64,000 bases of DNA from Amphritea atlantica (GCF_900111095.1 NZ_FOGB01000003.1:313645-377644), one strand, 5' to 3'; shown: positions 17,524 through 28,800, numbered from the stretch's first letter. The notes: generated from the letters alone by a model not told the origin. Translations and numbers: made by a program.

Positions 17524-20166
17524 TACCTCAAGCATTTTTCTGAACTCGGACGATGGGATGATCTTTTCCTGAAACTCTTCTGCTGATACTGGCCGCCCCA
17601 GATAGTATCCTTGCAGAGCATCGCACCCGGCACTGGCTAGAAAATCCATCTGAAACTGATTCTCAACACCTTCGGCAATTACTTTCAGGCCCATCCCTTT
17701 AGCCATCGCCAGTGCTGCCGTTACTAACTGCTGATCGCCCGGGTCATCGGCCAGATCACGCACAAAGGTACGATCGATCTTAATCACATCGAAGGGGAAC
17801 TGTTTCAGATAACTTAACGATGAATAGCCTGTGCCAAAATCGTCCATCGATAACGAGATCCCCAGCGACTTCAGCTGTGATAATGTCTGAGCAGTAGAGT
17901 CATCATTTCTCACCAACAAACCTTCGGTGATCTCAATCTCTAAACAGGTGGGGTCAAAGCCCGTTTCTTCAAAAATCCGCAAGAGTACCGGCACTATCTG
18001 TCCATCACGGAACTGTCGGGGAGAGACATTCAAAGCGATTCGGTAATCCTCCCCCAGACTACGGCGCCAGCGAACGCCCTGCTCACAGACCTCCCGTATA
18101 ATCCATTCGCCGATCGGCAGTATTAGTCCGGTCTGCTCCGCTACCGGTATAAACTGTTCCGGCGAGACCAGCCCCAGTGTGGGGTTATTCCAGCGAATCA
18201 GCGCTTCAGCACCGATCACCTTTTTCCGGTTGAGACAGTAGATCGGCTGATAATGCATACAGAATTCATTGTGCTCCAGCGCACCCCTGAGTTGCTGTTC
18301 CACCTCCAGACGACCTAAGACGTAATCATTCATCTCCGGAGAGTAAAAGCTGAAGCCATTGCGTCCCTGCTCTTTAACCCGATACATGGCCGTATCTGCT
18401 TTTTTCAGCAACTCATCCGGATCCACACCATCCCCCGGAGAGACAGCGATGCCGATACTGCCGCTGATGTAAAAGCTACGCTCCTGTATCTGAAACGCCA
18501 TCGCCAGCATCTTCAGAATTTTCTGCGCCACAATTTCGGCGTTATAGAGGTTATCCTGATTCTCCAGTAACAAAATGAACTCATCACCGCCATACCGCGC
18601 CAGAGTATCATCCTCTCTCACAGCATCCTGCAACCGCCGGGCGACCATCACCAACAGTTCATCCCCGACCTCATGCCCCAGAGTGTCATTGATTTTTTTG
18701 AAGTCATCCAGGTCGATAAACATCAGGATAACCAGATTGCCTTTTGACTGGGCATTGATAATCGACCGGTTTAATCGGGCCCGCATCAGCTTGCGATTAG
18801 GCAGATTAGTCAGGGCATCGAACTGAGCCTGATACTGCACCCGATGCTCATACTCTTTTCGTTCTGAAATATCTCTGAGACAGCTCATCCCCACGGATTC
18901 ACCGTCAATCTGAGTAAACTGATAGCTGACCTCAACCGGGAACAACACCCCATCGGCCCGTATCGCTTCCGCCTCGAAGCCGGGCTCATCATGGTTATAG
19001 TATTGCTCGACATCCTGCTGATGGTCCGTTTTGAACAACTGCAGCAGTGGTAGATTCATCAGTTCCCGACGCTTATAACCAAACATCTCCTCTGCCACGG
19101 GGTTACAGTCCAGAATCTGCCCGCCCCGGTGCATGATAATCGCTTCAGTAGACACCTGTGATAATTGCTGCAGCCGTGTTTCACTGCGCTTTAAGCCAGC
19201 TTCAGCCTGCTGCCGAAGCAAAATTTGTCTGCTCCCCTGGCGATACAGAAAACTCACCATGCCAATGACCACCAGGCTGAAGCCGATCATTAACCACAGC
19301 CATAGCGAACGACGACTGCTAAAGGGAGAAAGATCAGTACTGTCGAGATAGGTTAAGGACCAGCCTGGCAAATATTGAACACTGGCCTGGTAGGCGCGGA
19401 AATGCTCGCCGGAGTCCCCCTGAATGACACCATCGGGCAACCACTTAAACTCAACCCCGGGTTCTGGCAATGTACCATACTGGCCTGTTTGTCGAATGGT
19501 CGCCTGCTGCATCGGATCCAGTGGTAACAGACTACTAAAAATCCAATCCGGTCTGTTGGAGGCAAAGATTATTCCGTTGCGGTCCAACAACACAACATGA
19601 CCCGCATGCTGCCAGGATACCTGCTCTAAAGGTTGTAGCGGGTATTTGTTCACCACAACCCCGATAAATTGCCCATCAGTATCCAGCACCCGGTGAGAAA
19701 AGTAGACCCCCCGCTCATGGGTACTGGCACCCAGCGCCGGATAGACAGAAGCGCCAGATGCCACCGCTTCTTTAAAATAGGGACGAAAGGCAAAGTCCTG
19801 ATTGAGTGTCTGAGCTTTAAATTGAAAATCATTGGCGGCCACAAATATGCCTTGCTTATCGAGGATATAGCAGAGCGAAGCGCCGGACAGAGTACACACG
19901 TGATTCAGCAGAGGGGTAACATCTGTGTGTTCTCCAAGCAGATAGTTCTGGATCTCAGGCAACACCGCCTGAAATGCTACCTGCCGGTAATAGCCATCGA
20001 ATACGGCATCCAGTTCATGCTGCAGCAGATCAACGGTATTCTCAGCGTTGCGTTGAGCATCACGCTCGCTAAAGCTAACCAGATTAAGATAATTAGCGAT
20101 CACCCCGGTAGCCGCGACAAGACAACAGAGGATGGTCAGAGCAAAAAGAACCGCTCTGGCTTTCAT
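17521..20166 (-). CDS. Cache-PAS-GGDEF-EAL c-di-GMP signalling protein
   Basis: 881 aa. A signal-anchor helix (about 5-27) is followed by a periplasmic double-Cache-type sensor (about 35-285, including YILDKQGIFVAAN and VVLLDRNGIIFASN), a second transmembrane helix (about 290-310), a PAS domain (about 330-445), a GGDEF domain with intact ARYGGDEFILLLE, and an EAL domain with EALIRWNNPT, EITEGLL, MDDFGTGYSSLSYL and IAEGVEN. Both catalytic motifs look intact, so the protein could make or degrade c-di-GMP; the dominant activity cannot be predicted. GGAG is 7 bases before the ATG. The gene appears monocistronic. Confidence 0.92.
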   Translation of the reverse strand: MKARAVLFALTILCCLVAATGVIANYLNLVSFSERDAQRNAENTVDLLQHELDAVFDGYYRQVAFQAVLPEIQNYLLGEHTDVTPLLNHVCTLSGASLCYILDKQGIFVAANDFQFKAQTLNQDFAFRPYFKEAVASGASVYPALGASTHERGVYFSHRVLDTDGQFIGVVVNKYPLQPLEQVSWQHAGHVVLLDRNGIIFASNRPDWIFSSLLPLDPMQQATIRQTGQYGTLPEPGVEFKWLPDGVIQGDSGEHFRAYQASVQYLPGWSLTYLDSTDLSPFSSRRSLWLWLMIGFSLVVIGMVSFLYRQGSRQILLRQQAEAGLKRSETRLQQLSQVSTEAIIMHRGGQILDCNPVAEEMFGYKRRELMNLPLLQLFKTDHQQDVEQYYNHDEPGFEAEAIRADGVLFPVEVSYQFTQIDGESVGMSCLRDISERKEYEHRVQYQAQFDALTNLPNRKLMRARLNRSIINAQSKGNLVILMFIDLDDFKKINDTLGHEVGDELLVMVARRLQDAVREDDTLARYGGDEFILLLENQDNLYNAEIVAQKILKMLAMAFQIQERSFYISGSIGIAVSPGDGVDPDELLKKADTAMYRVKEQGRNGFSFYSPEMNDYVLGRLEVEQQLRGALEHNEFCMHYQPIYCLNRKKVIGAEALIRWNNPTLGLVSPEQFIPVAEQTGLILPIGEWIIREVCEQGVRWRRSLGEDYRIALNVSPRQFRDGQIVPVLLRIFEETGFDPTCLEIEITEGLLVRNDDSTAQTLSQLKSLGISLSMDDFGTGYSSLSYLKQFPFDVIKIDRTFVRDLADDPGDQQLVTAALAMAKGMGLKVIAEGVENQFQMDFLASAGCDALQGYYLGRPVSAEEFQEKIIPSSEFRKMLEV

Positions 20167-20481
20167 AAAAGGGCTCCGGCAATTAGGTCAGGATCAGGGA
20201 TAAACAAAATATCAATGGCTTCAAAATTAAGACAACGATGCATACATTACAATCCCTTGTGAACTGGGTCTAAATGTACACGTCTGTAACGTTATTTACC
20301 TGCCATATATAAGCGCCGACTACCCAGATTGAGCAGCCGATTAATTTCAAACAACTGTATTATTGTATATATATAGCAGAGATCAAATCTGACCTCCCCA
20401 CGGATCTATCGACCAGCCTCATGACTAAAGCCCGGAATCAAAGAACACCCATCCGGTCCGACACTGCGAATAAGTCTATTT
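20167..20481. other. Intergenic region between the GGDEF-EAL gene and uvrB
   Basis: 315 bases without a gene, AT-rich in the middle (20340-20390). It must contain the promoter of the minus-strand GGDEF-EAL gene and the 3' end of the uvrB transcript. I see no intrinsic terminator for uvrB here. Confidence 0.4.
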
Positions 20482-22494
20482 TTATAATCCGCTGTGCTTG
20501 AGTTTTTCCAACTGATCGCGGTATTGCGCAGCTTTTTCAAATTCCAGATTTTTTGCCGCTTCATACATCTGATCTTCCAGGCGACTCATGGTTTTCGCCA
20601 ACTCAGCGGTACTGAGCTGTTTCGGATCGATCTGATATTCAGCGCTTGGCTCAGCCACTTTACGGCCCGACTTACTTTTACGTCCGGGAATGGCAGAAGC
20701 CCCTTCCATAATATCGGCAACTGACTTCATGATTCCCTTCGGAGTGATACCGTGAAGCTGATTATGAATCATCTGTTTTTCCCGCCGACGCCCGGTTTCA
20801 TCCATCGCCCGCTGCATCGAGCCGGTAATCCGGTCGGCGTAGAGAATAGCCCGGCCATTGATATTCCGCGCCGCCCGACCGATCGTCTGAATCATGGATG
20901 TTTCGGATCGCAGGAAACCCTCTTTATCGGCATCCAGAATCGCCACCAGCCCCACTTCCGGCATATCGATACCCTCCCGCAACAGGTTGATACCCACCAG
21001 CACATCAAACTCTCCGATACGCAGATCACGAATAATCTCAACCCGTTCCACGGTATCGATATCGGAGTGCAGATAACGCACCCGAACACCGTGTTCATCC
21101 AGATACTCGGTGAGATCCTCAGCCATCCGTTTAGTCAGCACCGTGACAATCACCCGTTCGCCTTTTGCGGCAACTTTATGGATCTCCCCCAGCAGGTCAT
21201 CCACCTGATTACGGGCCGGACGCACTTCAACCTCTGGGTCAAGCAAACCGGTGGGACGTACCACCTGTTCCACGACCTGGCCAGCGTTTGCAGCTTCATA
21301 CTTACCCGGTGTTGCCGAGACAAAGATCATCTGCGGTGCCTGCCTTTCCCACTCCTCAAACCTCATAGGCCGGTTATCCAGAGCGGATGGCAGTCGAAAG
21401 CCATATTCCACCAGCGTCTCTTTACGGGAACGGTCTCCTTTATACATCGCCCCTAACTGCGGGATTGTCACGTGTGACTCATCCACCACCACCAACGCAT
21501 CGTCCGGCAGGTAATCAAACAGGGTGGGCGGTGCCTGTCCAGGGTCCCTGCCTGACAGGTAGCGGGAGTAGTTTTCAATACCTGAACAATAGCCCAGCTC
21601 CATGATCATCTCGATATCATAAAGTGTCCGCTGTTCAAGTCGCTGCGCTTCAACCAGTTTATCGTTATCCCGCAGTTGCTTAAGCCGCTGGACCAGCTCC
21701 TCCTTGATCCGGTCGACTGCGGCAACCAGAATATCCCGCGGGGTAACATAGTGAGACTTGGGATAGATGGTGGCGCGGGGAACCCGCCGCAGCACCTCCC
21801 CGGTCAGCGGATCGAAATAGCTGAGGTTTTCCACCTCATCGTCAAACAGCTCGATACGTATCGCTTCTTTTTCCGACTCCGCCGGAAACACATCGATAAC
21901 ATCACCGCGAACCCGGTAGGTTCCGCGATGCAGCTCGATATCGTTGCGGGTGTATTGCAGTTCCGCCAGACGACGCAGAATTGTCCGCTGGTCCGCTTCA
22001 TCTCCCCGGTCCAGATGCAGCATCATCCCCAGATAGGATTTCGGATCACCCAGGCCGTAGATTGAAGAGACCGTGGCAACGATGATGGCATCTTCACGCT
22101 CCAGCAGCGCTTTAGTGGCAGACAAACGCATCTGCTCGATATGCTCATTAATCGACGCATCTTTTTCGATAAAGGTATCTGAGGAGGGAACGTAAGCCTC
22201 TGGCTGATAATAGTCGTAGTAGGATACGAAATACTCGACGGCGTTATTGGGGAAAAACTCCCGGAACTCACCATAAAGCTGGGCGGCGAGCGTTTTATTA
22301 TGTGCCAGAACGATCGTTGGCCGCTGCAATTCAGCCACCACGTTGGCAATGGTAAAGGTTTTACCGGAACCGGTTACCCCCAGCAGTGTCTGCGAGGCCA
22401 GACCGGCCTGAATTCCGTTGACCAGCCCTGCGATGGCGGCAGGCTGATCTCCTGCGGGCTGAAATTTTGACTGAACCTGAAAACGCTGTTTCAT
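20482..22494 (-). CDS. uvrB: Excinuclease ABC subunit B
   Basis: 670 aa, full length. Walker A GVTGSGKT is at 39-46. Also visible are the [12 protein letters not shown] beta-hairpin region that clamps DNA, the DESH box (VVDESHVT), helicase motif VI (IGRAARN), and the C-terminal UVR motif ([20 protein letters not shown]) that binds UvrC. UvrB takes over damaged DNA from UvrA and recruits UvrC for dual incision in nucleotide excision repair. The promoter region shared with the divergent aminotransferase has a TATAAT box and an 18-bp perfect palindrome at the expected -35 position. Confidence 0.98.
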   Translation of the reverse strand: MKQRFQVQSKFQPAGDQPAAIAGLVNGIQAGLASQTLLGVTGSGKTFTIANVVAELQRPTIVLAHNKTLAAQLYGEFREFFPNNAVEYFVSYYDYYQPEAYVPSSDTFIEKDASINEHIEQMRLSATKALLEREDAIIVATVSSIYGLGDPKSYLGMMLHLDRGDEADQRTILRRLAELQYTRNDIELHRGTYRVRGDVIDVFPAESEKEAIRIELFDDEVENLSYFDPLTGEVLRRVPRATIYPKSHYVTPRDILVAAVDRIKEELVQRLKQLRDNDKLVEAQRLEQRTLYDIEMIMELGYCSGIENYSRYLSGRDPGQAPPTLFDYLPDDALVVVDESHVTIPQLGAMYKGDRSRKETLVEYGFRLPSALDNRPMRFEEWERQAPQMIFVSATPGKYEAANAGQVVEQVVRPTGLLDPEVEVRPARNQVDDLLGEIHKVAAKGERVIVTVLTKRMAEDLTEYLDEHGVRVRYLHSDIDTVERVEIIRDLRIGEFDVLVGINLLREGIDMPEVGLVAILDADKEGFLRSETSMIQTIGRAARNINGRAILYADRITGSMQRAMDETGRRREKQMIHNQLHGITPKGIMKSVADIMEGASAIPGRKSKSGRKVAEPSAEYQIDPKQLSTAELAKTMSRLEDQMYEAAKNLEFEKAAQYRDQLEKLKHSGL

Positions 22495-22529
22495 AGATGA
22501 TCTGTACGGGCCAAAAACTGAAGCGGACT

Positions 22530-22572
22530 ATTATACCTGTAAGAAATATTTTCTGCTGAATGATCATTCAGC
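22530..22572 (-). promoter_or_regulatory. uvrB promoter with palindromic LexA-like operator
   Basis: A perfect -10 TATAAT reads on the minus strand at 22530-22535, 36 bases before the uvrB start. At 22555-22572 lies an 18-bp perfect palindrome, GCTGAATGATCATTCAGC, which has the CTG-N10-CAG spacing of gammaproteobacterial LexA boxes and covers the -35 position. It departs from the consensus CTGT...ACAG in the fourth bases, so another regulator is possible. Confidence 0.5.
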
Positions 22573-22745
22573 CTTAGCGTTGATCTGTTTTGCAGAAATA
22601 GTTGCCTCTTTATTGAAATAAATACTACTTTTAATCTGATTCCGCGTCGAAAAGGATTTTTCCGCATCCCGGATTCCGGTATCATTTATCGGTTGAACAC
22701 ACCGTGGTACAGCACCACATTTTTTCAGAGGATACAGCTAGGACA

Positions 22746-23927
22746 ATGCAACTCTCCGATCGCGTTAACAGCATTAAACCTTCTCCGACACTGGCAGTGA
22801 CTAACCGTGCTGCTGAACTGCGTGCAGCGGGTAAAAATATCATTGGCCTGGGGGCCGGCGAACCTGATTTCGACACCCCGGATCACATTAAAAACGCTGC
22901 TATTGATGCCCTTAACAACGGCTTCACAAAATACACAGCTGTTGACGGCACGCCCGCTCTGAAAAAAGCGATTATTGCAAAATTCAAACGGGACAACGGT
23001 TTTGACTATGAAGCCAATCAGATTCTGGTTTCCTGTGGCGGTAAGCAGAGCTTTTTCAACCTGTCACTGGCCCTGCTGAACCCTGGCGATGAAGTGATTA
23101 TCCCAGCACCCTACTGGGTATCTTACCCCGACATGGTGCTGATGGGCGAAGGCGTACCCGTGATTGTTACCACAACCCAGGAAGCACGCTTCAAAATCAC
23201 CCCAGAGCAACTGGCAGCAGCGATCACAGACAAGACCCGTCTGCTGGTGCTGAACAGTCCATCCAACCCAACCGGCGTTGCTTACACAGAAGCAGAGCTG
23301 AAAGGTCTGGGGGAAGTGCTGGCGAAGCATCCAGATGTACTGATCGCAACTGATGACATGTATGAGCATATCCTGTTCACTGAAACGCCATTCATCAACA
23401 TTCTGAATGTCTGCCCTGAACTGTATGATCGCACCATCGTGCTCAATGGCGTATCTAAAGCCTACTCGATGACCGGCTGGCGGATTGGTTACGCCGCAGG
23501 CCCGGCCCAGCTGATTGGCGCGATGAAGAAGATTCAGTCTCAGAGCACCTCCAACCCGACGTCGATCTCTCAGGTTGCCGCGCAAGCTGCACTGGATGGC
23601 GATCAGGAGTGTGTGAAAGAGATGGTTAAGGCGTTCAAACAGCGTCATGACTTCGTGGTTGAAAAACTCAACGAGATTGACGGGGTCGATTGTATTCCGG
23701 CTGACGGGACATTCTACGCATTCCCAAGTTTTCAGCAAATCATCGATAAAGATGATCGCTTTGCAAACGATATCGATCTGGCTGAGTTCCTGCTTCTGGA
23801 AGCCGGTGTTGCACTGGTACCGGGATCAGCGTTTGGCGCACCGGGAAATATGCGCCTCTCTTTCGCCACCTCACTGGAAATACTGGCCGATGCCATCAGC
23901 CGGATCAAAGCCGCGCTGGAAAAATAA
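22746..23927 (+). CDS. aspC: Aspartate aminotransferase (class I, PLP-dependent)
   Basis: 393 aa from the ATG at 22746 (MQLSDRVNSIKPSPTLAVTN), which matches the family N-terminus; a longer reading from 22704 adds 14 unsupported residues. Characteristic motifs are GLGAGEPDFDTP, the PAPYWVSYPDM loop, NSPSNPTG, and the PLP-lysine segment NGVSKAYSMTGWRIGYA. The C-terminal arginine that binds the substrate carboxylate is in MRLSFATS. This is the subgroup related to thermophilic and rhizobial AatA rather than E. coli AspC. It transfers the amino group of aspartate to 2-oxoglutarate. A strong terminator follows. Confidence 0.93.
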   Translation: MQLSDRVNSIKPSPTLAVTNRAAELRAAGKNIIGLGAGEPDFDTPDHIKNAAIDALNNGFTKYTAVDGTPALKKAIIAKFKRDNGFDYEANQILVSCGGKQSFFNLSLALLNPGDEVIIPAPYWVSYPDMVLMGEGVPVIVTTTQEARFKITPEQLAAAITDKTRLLVLNSPSNPTGVAYTEAELKGLGEVLAKHPDVLIATDDMYEHILFTETPFINILNVCPELYDRTIVLNGVSKAYSMTGWRIGYAAGPAQLIGAMKKIQSQSTSNPTSISQVAAQAALDGDQECVKEMVKAFKQRHDFVVEKLNEIDGVDCIPADGTFYAFPSFQQIIDKDDRFANDIDLAEFLLLEAGVALVPGSAFGAPGNMRLSFATSLEILADAISRIKAALEK

Positions 23928-23941
23928 AGCTATCGCTAAAC

Positions 23942-23971
23942 AAAAAGCCGGGCAAAGCCCGGCTTTTTTTA
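23942..23971 (+). terminator. Intrinsic terminator after the aminotransferase gene
   Basis: AAAAAGCCGGGC, a three-base AAA loop and GCCCGGCTTTTTTT form a textbook rho-independent terminator 15 bases after the stop codon. Confidence 0.93.
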
Positions 23972-24047
23972 TGCTGATCACAGATACCCTGAGCAACAGC
24001 AACACCGGTCATGCTCAGGCAAGCAGAAAACTTTAATCTAAACGACA

Positions 24048-24104
24048 TTGCATTTCATTCAGTGGGAACTATAATTGCTTTTCCACTCATGAGACGACCG
24101 GTCT
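24048..24104 (+). promoter_or_regulatory. Promoter and candidate TetR operator of the efflux operon
   Basis: TTGCAT (24048-24053), a 16-base spacer and a perfect TATAAT (24070-24075) form a good promoter. About 20 bases downstream, at 24092-24104, is the inverted repeat AGACGACCGGTCT with a perfect GACCGGTC core (24096-24103). It is placed so that the encoded TetR-family protein could repress its own operon. Confidence 0.55.
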
Positions 24105-24111
24105 AATTAAC

Positions 24112-24747
24112 ATGAACCGCCCGAAGCGCAATGAACACAATAGAGAAAGGATTCTGCAAACAGGCATGGAGCTATTCAATCGGAAAGGCTATCACGGCAC
24201 CGGCCTGAAAGAGATTCTCGATACCTGCCAGGTGCCGAAAGGCTCTTTTTATAACTACTTCGAAAGTAAAGAGCAGTTTGCTGTAGAAGTGCTGGAATAC
24301 AGCCATCAGCTTGAAGATGCAAAATGGGAAAAACGGACCAACGCCATCGAAGGTAATCTTCTTGAGCGATTCCGTCTTGCGATCGACCAGTTCATCGCTG
24401 ATTATGAGAATGACCCTGATTCGACAGGCTGTTTATTAACCAACCTGATGGGTGAGGTAGGTAACGCCAGTAACTCATTTCGCGAGATTATCAGTCTGTC
24501 CTGTAACCGCGTGATCGACTGCATCGAAGAGAGTTTTAAGGAGGGTCAGTTACAGGGCTGCTTCCGCAATGACCTTTCCGCGAGGGCTCTGGCACAACTG
24601 TTCTGGGATAGCTGGCAAGGCGCACTGCTACGCACCAAAGTTGAAGCTTCAACCACCCCTCTGCGAGAAGTGGCCGACGTTATTTATACACTGTATGCAC
24701 CATTGGAAAATCCTGAGACTAAGGATGGAGATAATAATGAAATTTAA
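24112..24747 (+). CDS. TetR-family repressor of the adjacent RND efflux operon
   Basis: 211 aa. The N-terminal helix-turn-helix (about 10-58) reads RERILQTGMELFNRKGYHGT ... EILDTCQVPKGSFYNYFESK, which is typical of TetR/AcrR proteins. The C-terminal ligand domain is helical and variable. It is the first gene of the operon: its stop codon overlaps the start of the membrane-fusion gene by 11 bases. By analogy with AcrR and NemR it should repress its own transcription and be released by a toxic ligand; the ligand is unknown. Confidence 0.9.
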   Translation: MNRPKRNEHNRERILQTGMELFNRKGYHGTGLKEILDTCQVPKGSFYNYFESKEQFAVEVLEYSHQLEDAKWEKRTNAIEGNLLERFRLAIDQFIADYENDPDSTGCLLTNLMGEVGNASNSFREIISLSCNRVIDCIEESFKEGQLQGCFRNDLSARALAQLFWDSWQGALLRTKVEASTTPLREVADVIYTLYAPLENPETKDGDNNEI

Positions 24748-25798
24748 ACAGTTCTTGCCCCCTACACTCCTCAGCCTGATATTGACCTGTACACCTGCTG
24801 TACATGCTCAGGGACTTCCCGCTGAGGTAATCCACGTACAGAGCAAATCACTCATCCATATGATCGAAGCGGTCGGTGGTCTGAGTGGCAACGAATCAAT
24901 CATCCTGCGACCAGAACAGAGCGGCAGTGTTGAGAAGGTTCTTTTCACCGAGGGTTCCACCGTTAAGTCGGGTGAGACGCTGATCGTACTTGAGTCATCC
25001 CTGTACAAAGCTCAGCTTCAGGAAAGTAAGGCCCGTGTTAATCTGAGCCGTATCGCCTACAACCGGGCAGCCAGTCTGGTTAAGAAAAAAGTAGGTTCAC
25101 AACAGGATATGGACTCCTCCCTGGCTCAGCTTCAGGTGGATCAGGCGCAACAACAGGTGGCTCAGACTCAGCTGGATAAAATGACTATCAAGGCCCCGTT
25201 TGACGGCGTTATCGGACTGCGGAAATTCAGCCCTGGCGATTATGTCACTGTCGGTCAGGATCTGGTGGAGCTGACCGATATCGCGACCATGAAAGTCGAC
25301 TTTAAAGTGCCGGAAAATCAGCTGGCCAATATCCACAACGGACAGCAGATTAAGGTTCAGGTCGACGCACTGCCGGGTGAAACATTCAATGGCTCCATCT
25401 ACGCCATCGCCCCCAGCATCGACGAGCGCAGCCACAATATTGCTATCCGCGCCAGAATCGAGAACCGTGACAACCTGCTGCGTCCGGGCCTGTTTGCCCG
25501 TATTCAGATTATCACCAGCACCAATGAAAACGCGGTGATGGTGCCTGAAGAGGCGATTATCCCTCAGAACAACAGCTTCTTCGTTATGACTGTCAACGAC
25601 GGAAAAATAGCGATGTCGCCGGTTAAACTGGGTCTGCGTCGCGAAGGAGAGGTAAATATTCTCGAGGGTCTTGCAACAGGCCAGGTGATCGTAACGGCCG
25701 GGCAGATCAAGCTATTCCCTGGCTCACCTGTCACACCTATTTTTGTTGATGGTACAGAACAACCCGCGCAGCCTTCGGCTGAACAACCGGGAGCCTGA
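24737..25798 (+). CDS. RND efflux periplasmic adaptor (membrane fusion protein)
   Basis: 353 aa from the ATG at 24737, with GGAG 6 bases upstream; the in-frame reading from 24569 lies inside tetR and is rejected. A signal peptide is clear (MKFKQFLPPTLLSLILTC ... VHAQG). Then come a biotinyl-lipoyl half-domain (LRPEQSGSVEKVLFTEGSTV), an alpha-hairpin (about 90-140), the second lipoyl half (MTIKAPFDGVIGLRKFSPGDYV), a beta-barrel and a membrane-proximal domain. It bridges the RND pump and the TolC channel in the periplasm. It ends two bases before the pump gene. Confidence 0.93.
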   Translation: MKFKQFLPPTLLSLILTCTPAVHAQGLPAEVIHVQSKSLIHMIEAVGGLSGNESIILRPEQSGSVEKVLFTEGSTVKSGETLIVLESSLYKAQLQESKARVNLSRIAYNRAASLVKKKVGSQQDMDSSLAQLQVDQAQQQVAQTQLDKMTIKAPFDGVIGLRKFSPGDYVTVGQDLVELTDIATMKVDFKVPENQLANIHNGQQIKVQVDALPGETFNGSIYAIAPSIDERSHNIAIRARIENRDNLLRPGLFARIQIITSTNENAVMVPEEAIIPQNNSFFVMTVNDGKIAMSPVKLGLRREGEVNILEGLATGQVIVTAGQIKLFPGSPVTPIFVDGTEQPAQPSAEQPGA

Positions 25799-25800
25799 AT

Positions 25801-28800
25801 ATGATCCTTTCTGAAATCAGTATCAAACGACCGGTACTGGCGACTGTTATGAGTCTGCTGATATTACTGGTCGGCGCAGTGTCTTACGACCGTCTGACGG
25901 TCAGGGAATATCCTAAGATCGATGTGCCGGTGGTCACCGTTGAAACCAACTACCCGGGTGCCAGTTCGTCGATTATAGAAACGCAGGTAACTCAGATTAT
26001 TGAGGATTCGCTGTCTGGCATCGAAGGGGTCGATTACATCAGCTCGGTTAGCCGCTCGGGAAAAAGCCAGATCACGGTTACCTTTAAGCTGACCCGTGAC
26101 CCTGACGATGCGGCCAGTGATGTCCGTGACCGGGTTGGCCGGGTGCGGGGCGCCCTGCCCGATGATGTTGAAGAACCCATCACAGCGAAAACGGAAGCGG
26201 ACGCGCAACCGGTATTCTGGCTGGCACTCTCCTCCGACAATCACAGTATGATGGAGATCTCACAGATTGCCGATAAGATGGTCAAAGACCCGCTGCAAAC
26301 GGTAGATGGTGTTGCCAACGTTATGCTGTTCGGTGATCGTCGCTTTGCCATGCGCATCTGGCTGGACCCTGCTCGAATGGCGGCTTATCAGGTTATTCCA
26401 CAGGATATTGAGAACGCGTTACGCAGTCAGAACGTAGAGATTCCTGCCGGTCGTATCGAGAGTGATCAACGGGAGTTCAGCGTCCTGGCAAAAACTGATC
26501 TGAACACCATTGAACAGTTTGAAGATATCATCATCCGCAATGACAACAACTATGCGGTCAGAGTCCGTGATGTTGCCCGGGTGGAGATCGCCCCGGAAGA
26601 TGAACGTCGTAAATCCCGCTTCAAAGGCAAGTCCGCCGTCGCCCTCGGGGTGGTTAAGCAGTCAACAGCCAACCCGCTGGATGTATCAAACGGTATCCAG
26701 GAGCGTCTGCCACAGATTACAGCCGCGCTGCCGGAAGGGGTGAATGTTGAAATAGCCTATGACTCTTCGATCTTTATCTCTGAGTCGATCAAGTCTGTGT
26801 TCAAAACTATTTTTGAAGCCAGCGTACTGGTTATCGCAGTTATCTTTTTCTTCCTGAGAAATCTGCGGGCGACCCTGATTCCGGTGATAACGATCCCGCT
26901 GTCACTGATCGGCAGTTTTGCCCTGATGCTGGCGATGGGCTTCAGTATCAACACCCTGACTCTGCTGGCGATGGTGCTGGCGATCGGTCTGGTGGTCGAT
27001 GACGCCATCGTTATGCTGGAAAATATCTACCGCCATGTTGAGGAGGGTTTATCGCCTATCCAGGCGGCTTTTAAAGGCAGTAAAGAGATCGGCTTTGCGG
27101 TTATCGCCACCACCCTGACACTGGTCGCGGTGTTTGCACCGGTAGCCTTTACACCGGGACGAACCGGCAAACTGTTCACTGAGTTTGCCCTGACGCTGGC
27201 TGGCGGCGTGCTGGTGTCCGGCTTTATCGCCCTGTCGCTATCACCGATGATGTGCTCACGCCTGCTGCATCATGAAAAACGCCACAGTGCGATCTTCAAT
27301 CTGATTGAAGGCTGGATTCAGGGTCTCACCAACGGCTATCAGTCGCTGCTGAAGAAAGTACTGCGCTCTCGCCTGTTGGCGGTATTGATTATGGCGGTCA
27401 GTCTGGGGGGTGCAGGTCTGCTGTACACTAAGTTACCGCAGGAGCTGGCGCCTGTGGAGGACCGGGGTACTATTCTGGCGATGTCGATCTCTCCCGATGG
27501 CGCATCGGTCGATTATGTCGACCGCTATGCCAAACAGGTTGAGGGGATGATTGCCAAACAACCCAGCGGCAATCGCTACTTTACCATCGTCGGCTTCCCG
27601 ACTGAAACCAACTCGATGACCTTCCTTGGCCTGAAGCCCTGGGACGAACGGACACAGAAGCAGCAGAGTATTGTTGCCGAGCTGACACCCCAACTGTTTG
27701 GTGGCGTCACCGGTACCATGTCATTTGCCATGAACCCGCCCTCCCTGGGACAAAGCTTTGTCTCCCGGCCAGTGGAGTTCATCATCAAGTCGAATACCGA
27801 TTATGCTGAGCTGAAAACCATTTCTGACCAGCTGATGGCGCGGATATTAAAGAACCCGGGGTTTGTGCAACCCGATATCGACCTGAAGCTTAATAAACCC
27901 GAGCTGTCACTGAATGTGAACCGGGATAAAGCATCGGAGATGGGCCTGGATATCAACCTGATCGGACGCAGTATCGAAACCTATATGGCGAGCCGTAATG
28001 TCACCCGCTTTAAGAAAGAGGGGGAACAGTACGACGTTATCCTGCAGGTTGAACCCAGCCAGCGCCGCAGCCCCAGCGACCTGAGCAATCTGTATCTGCG
28101 CACCAACGACAACACGATGGTGCAGCTGAGCTCGGTGGTCGACATTAAAGAGAGTGTCGCGCCTAAGGAACTGAACCACTTCGATAAGATGAAGTCAGTT
28201 AAGTTTCAGGCGATTCTGGCACCCGGCTACAGTCTGAAACAGGCGCTGGATTTTCTTGAGCAACAGATGGCAGAGATCAGCCCGGAAACCCTGTACGACT
28301 TTGGCGGACAGTCACGGGAGTTTAAAGAGTCTGGTAGCGGCCTGATGGTCACTGCTATATTAGCGCTGATCTTCACCTTTCTGGTGCTGGCGGCACAGTT
28401 TGAAAGCTTCCGTAATCCGATGATCATTATGCTCTCGGTACCCCCGGCGCTGTTTGGTGGTCTCTTTGCCCTGTACTTCTCTGGCGGCAGCCTGAGCATC
28501 TACAGTCAGATCGGCCTGATCACCCTGATCGGTCTGATCACTAAGCACGGTATTCTTATCGTGGAGTTTGCCAATCAGCTGCAGGATCAGGGACGTGAGC
28601 TACAAGAGGCTATTATTGAATCAGCAACCATGCGTTTGCGCCCTATTCTGATGACTACCGGCGCCATGGTGCTGGGTACCGTACCACTGGCAGTCGCCTT
28701 TGGAGCCGGTGCCGAGAGCCGGCAGCAGATAGGCTGGGTAATTGTCGGTGGTTTGACCTTTGGTACCCTGTTAACCTTATTTATAGTACCAACGGTTTAC

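Noticed and set aside
20363-20379. LexA-like TTGTATATATATAGCAG
   Set aside because: The left half resembles an SOS box but the right half is shifted by a base, and it is downstream of uvrB, not at its promoter.
24569-24736. N-terminal extension of the membrane fusion protein
   Set aside because: It overlaps tetR in another frame; the ATG at 24737 has a good binding site and a proper signal peptide.
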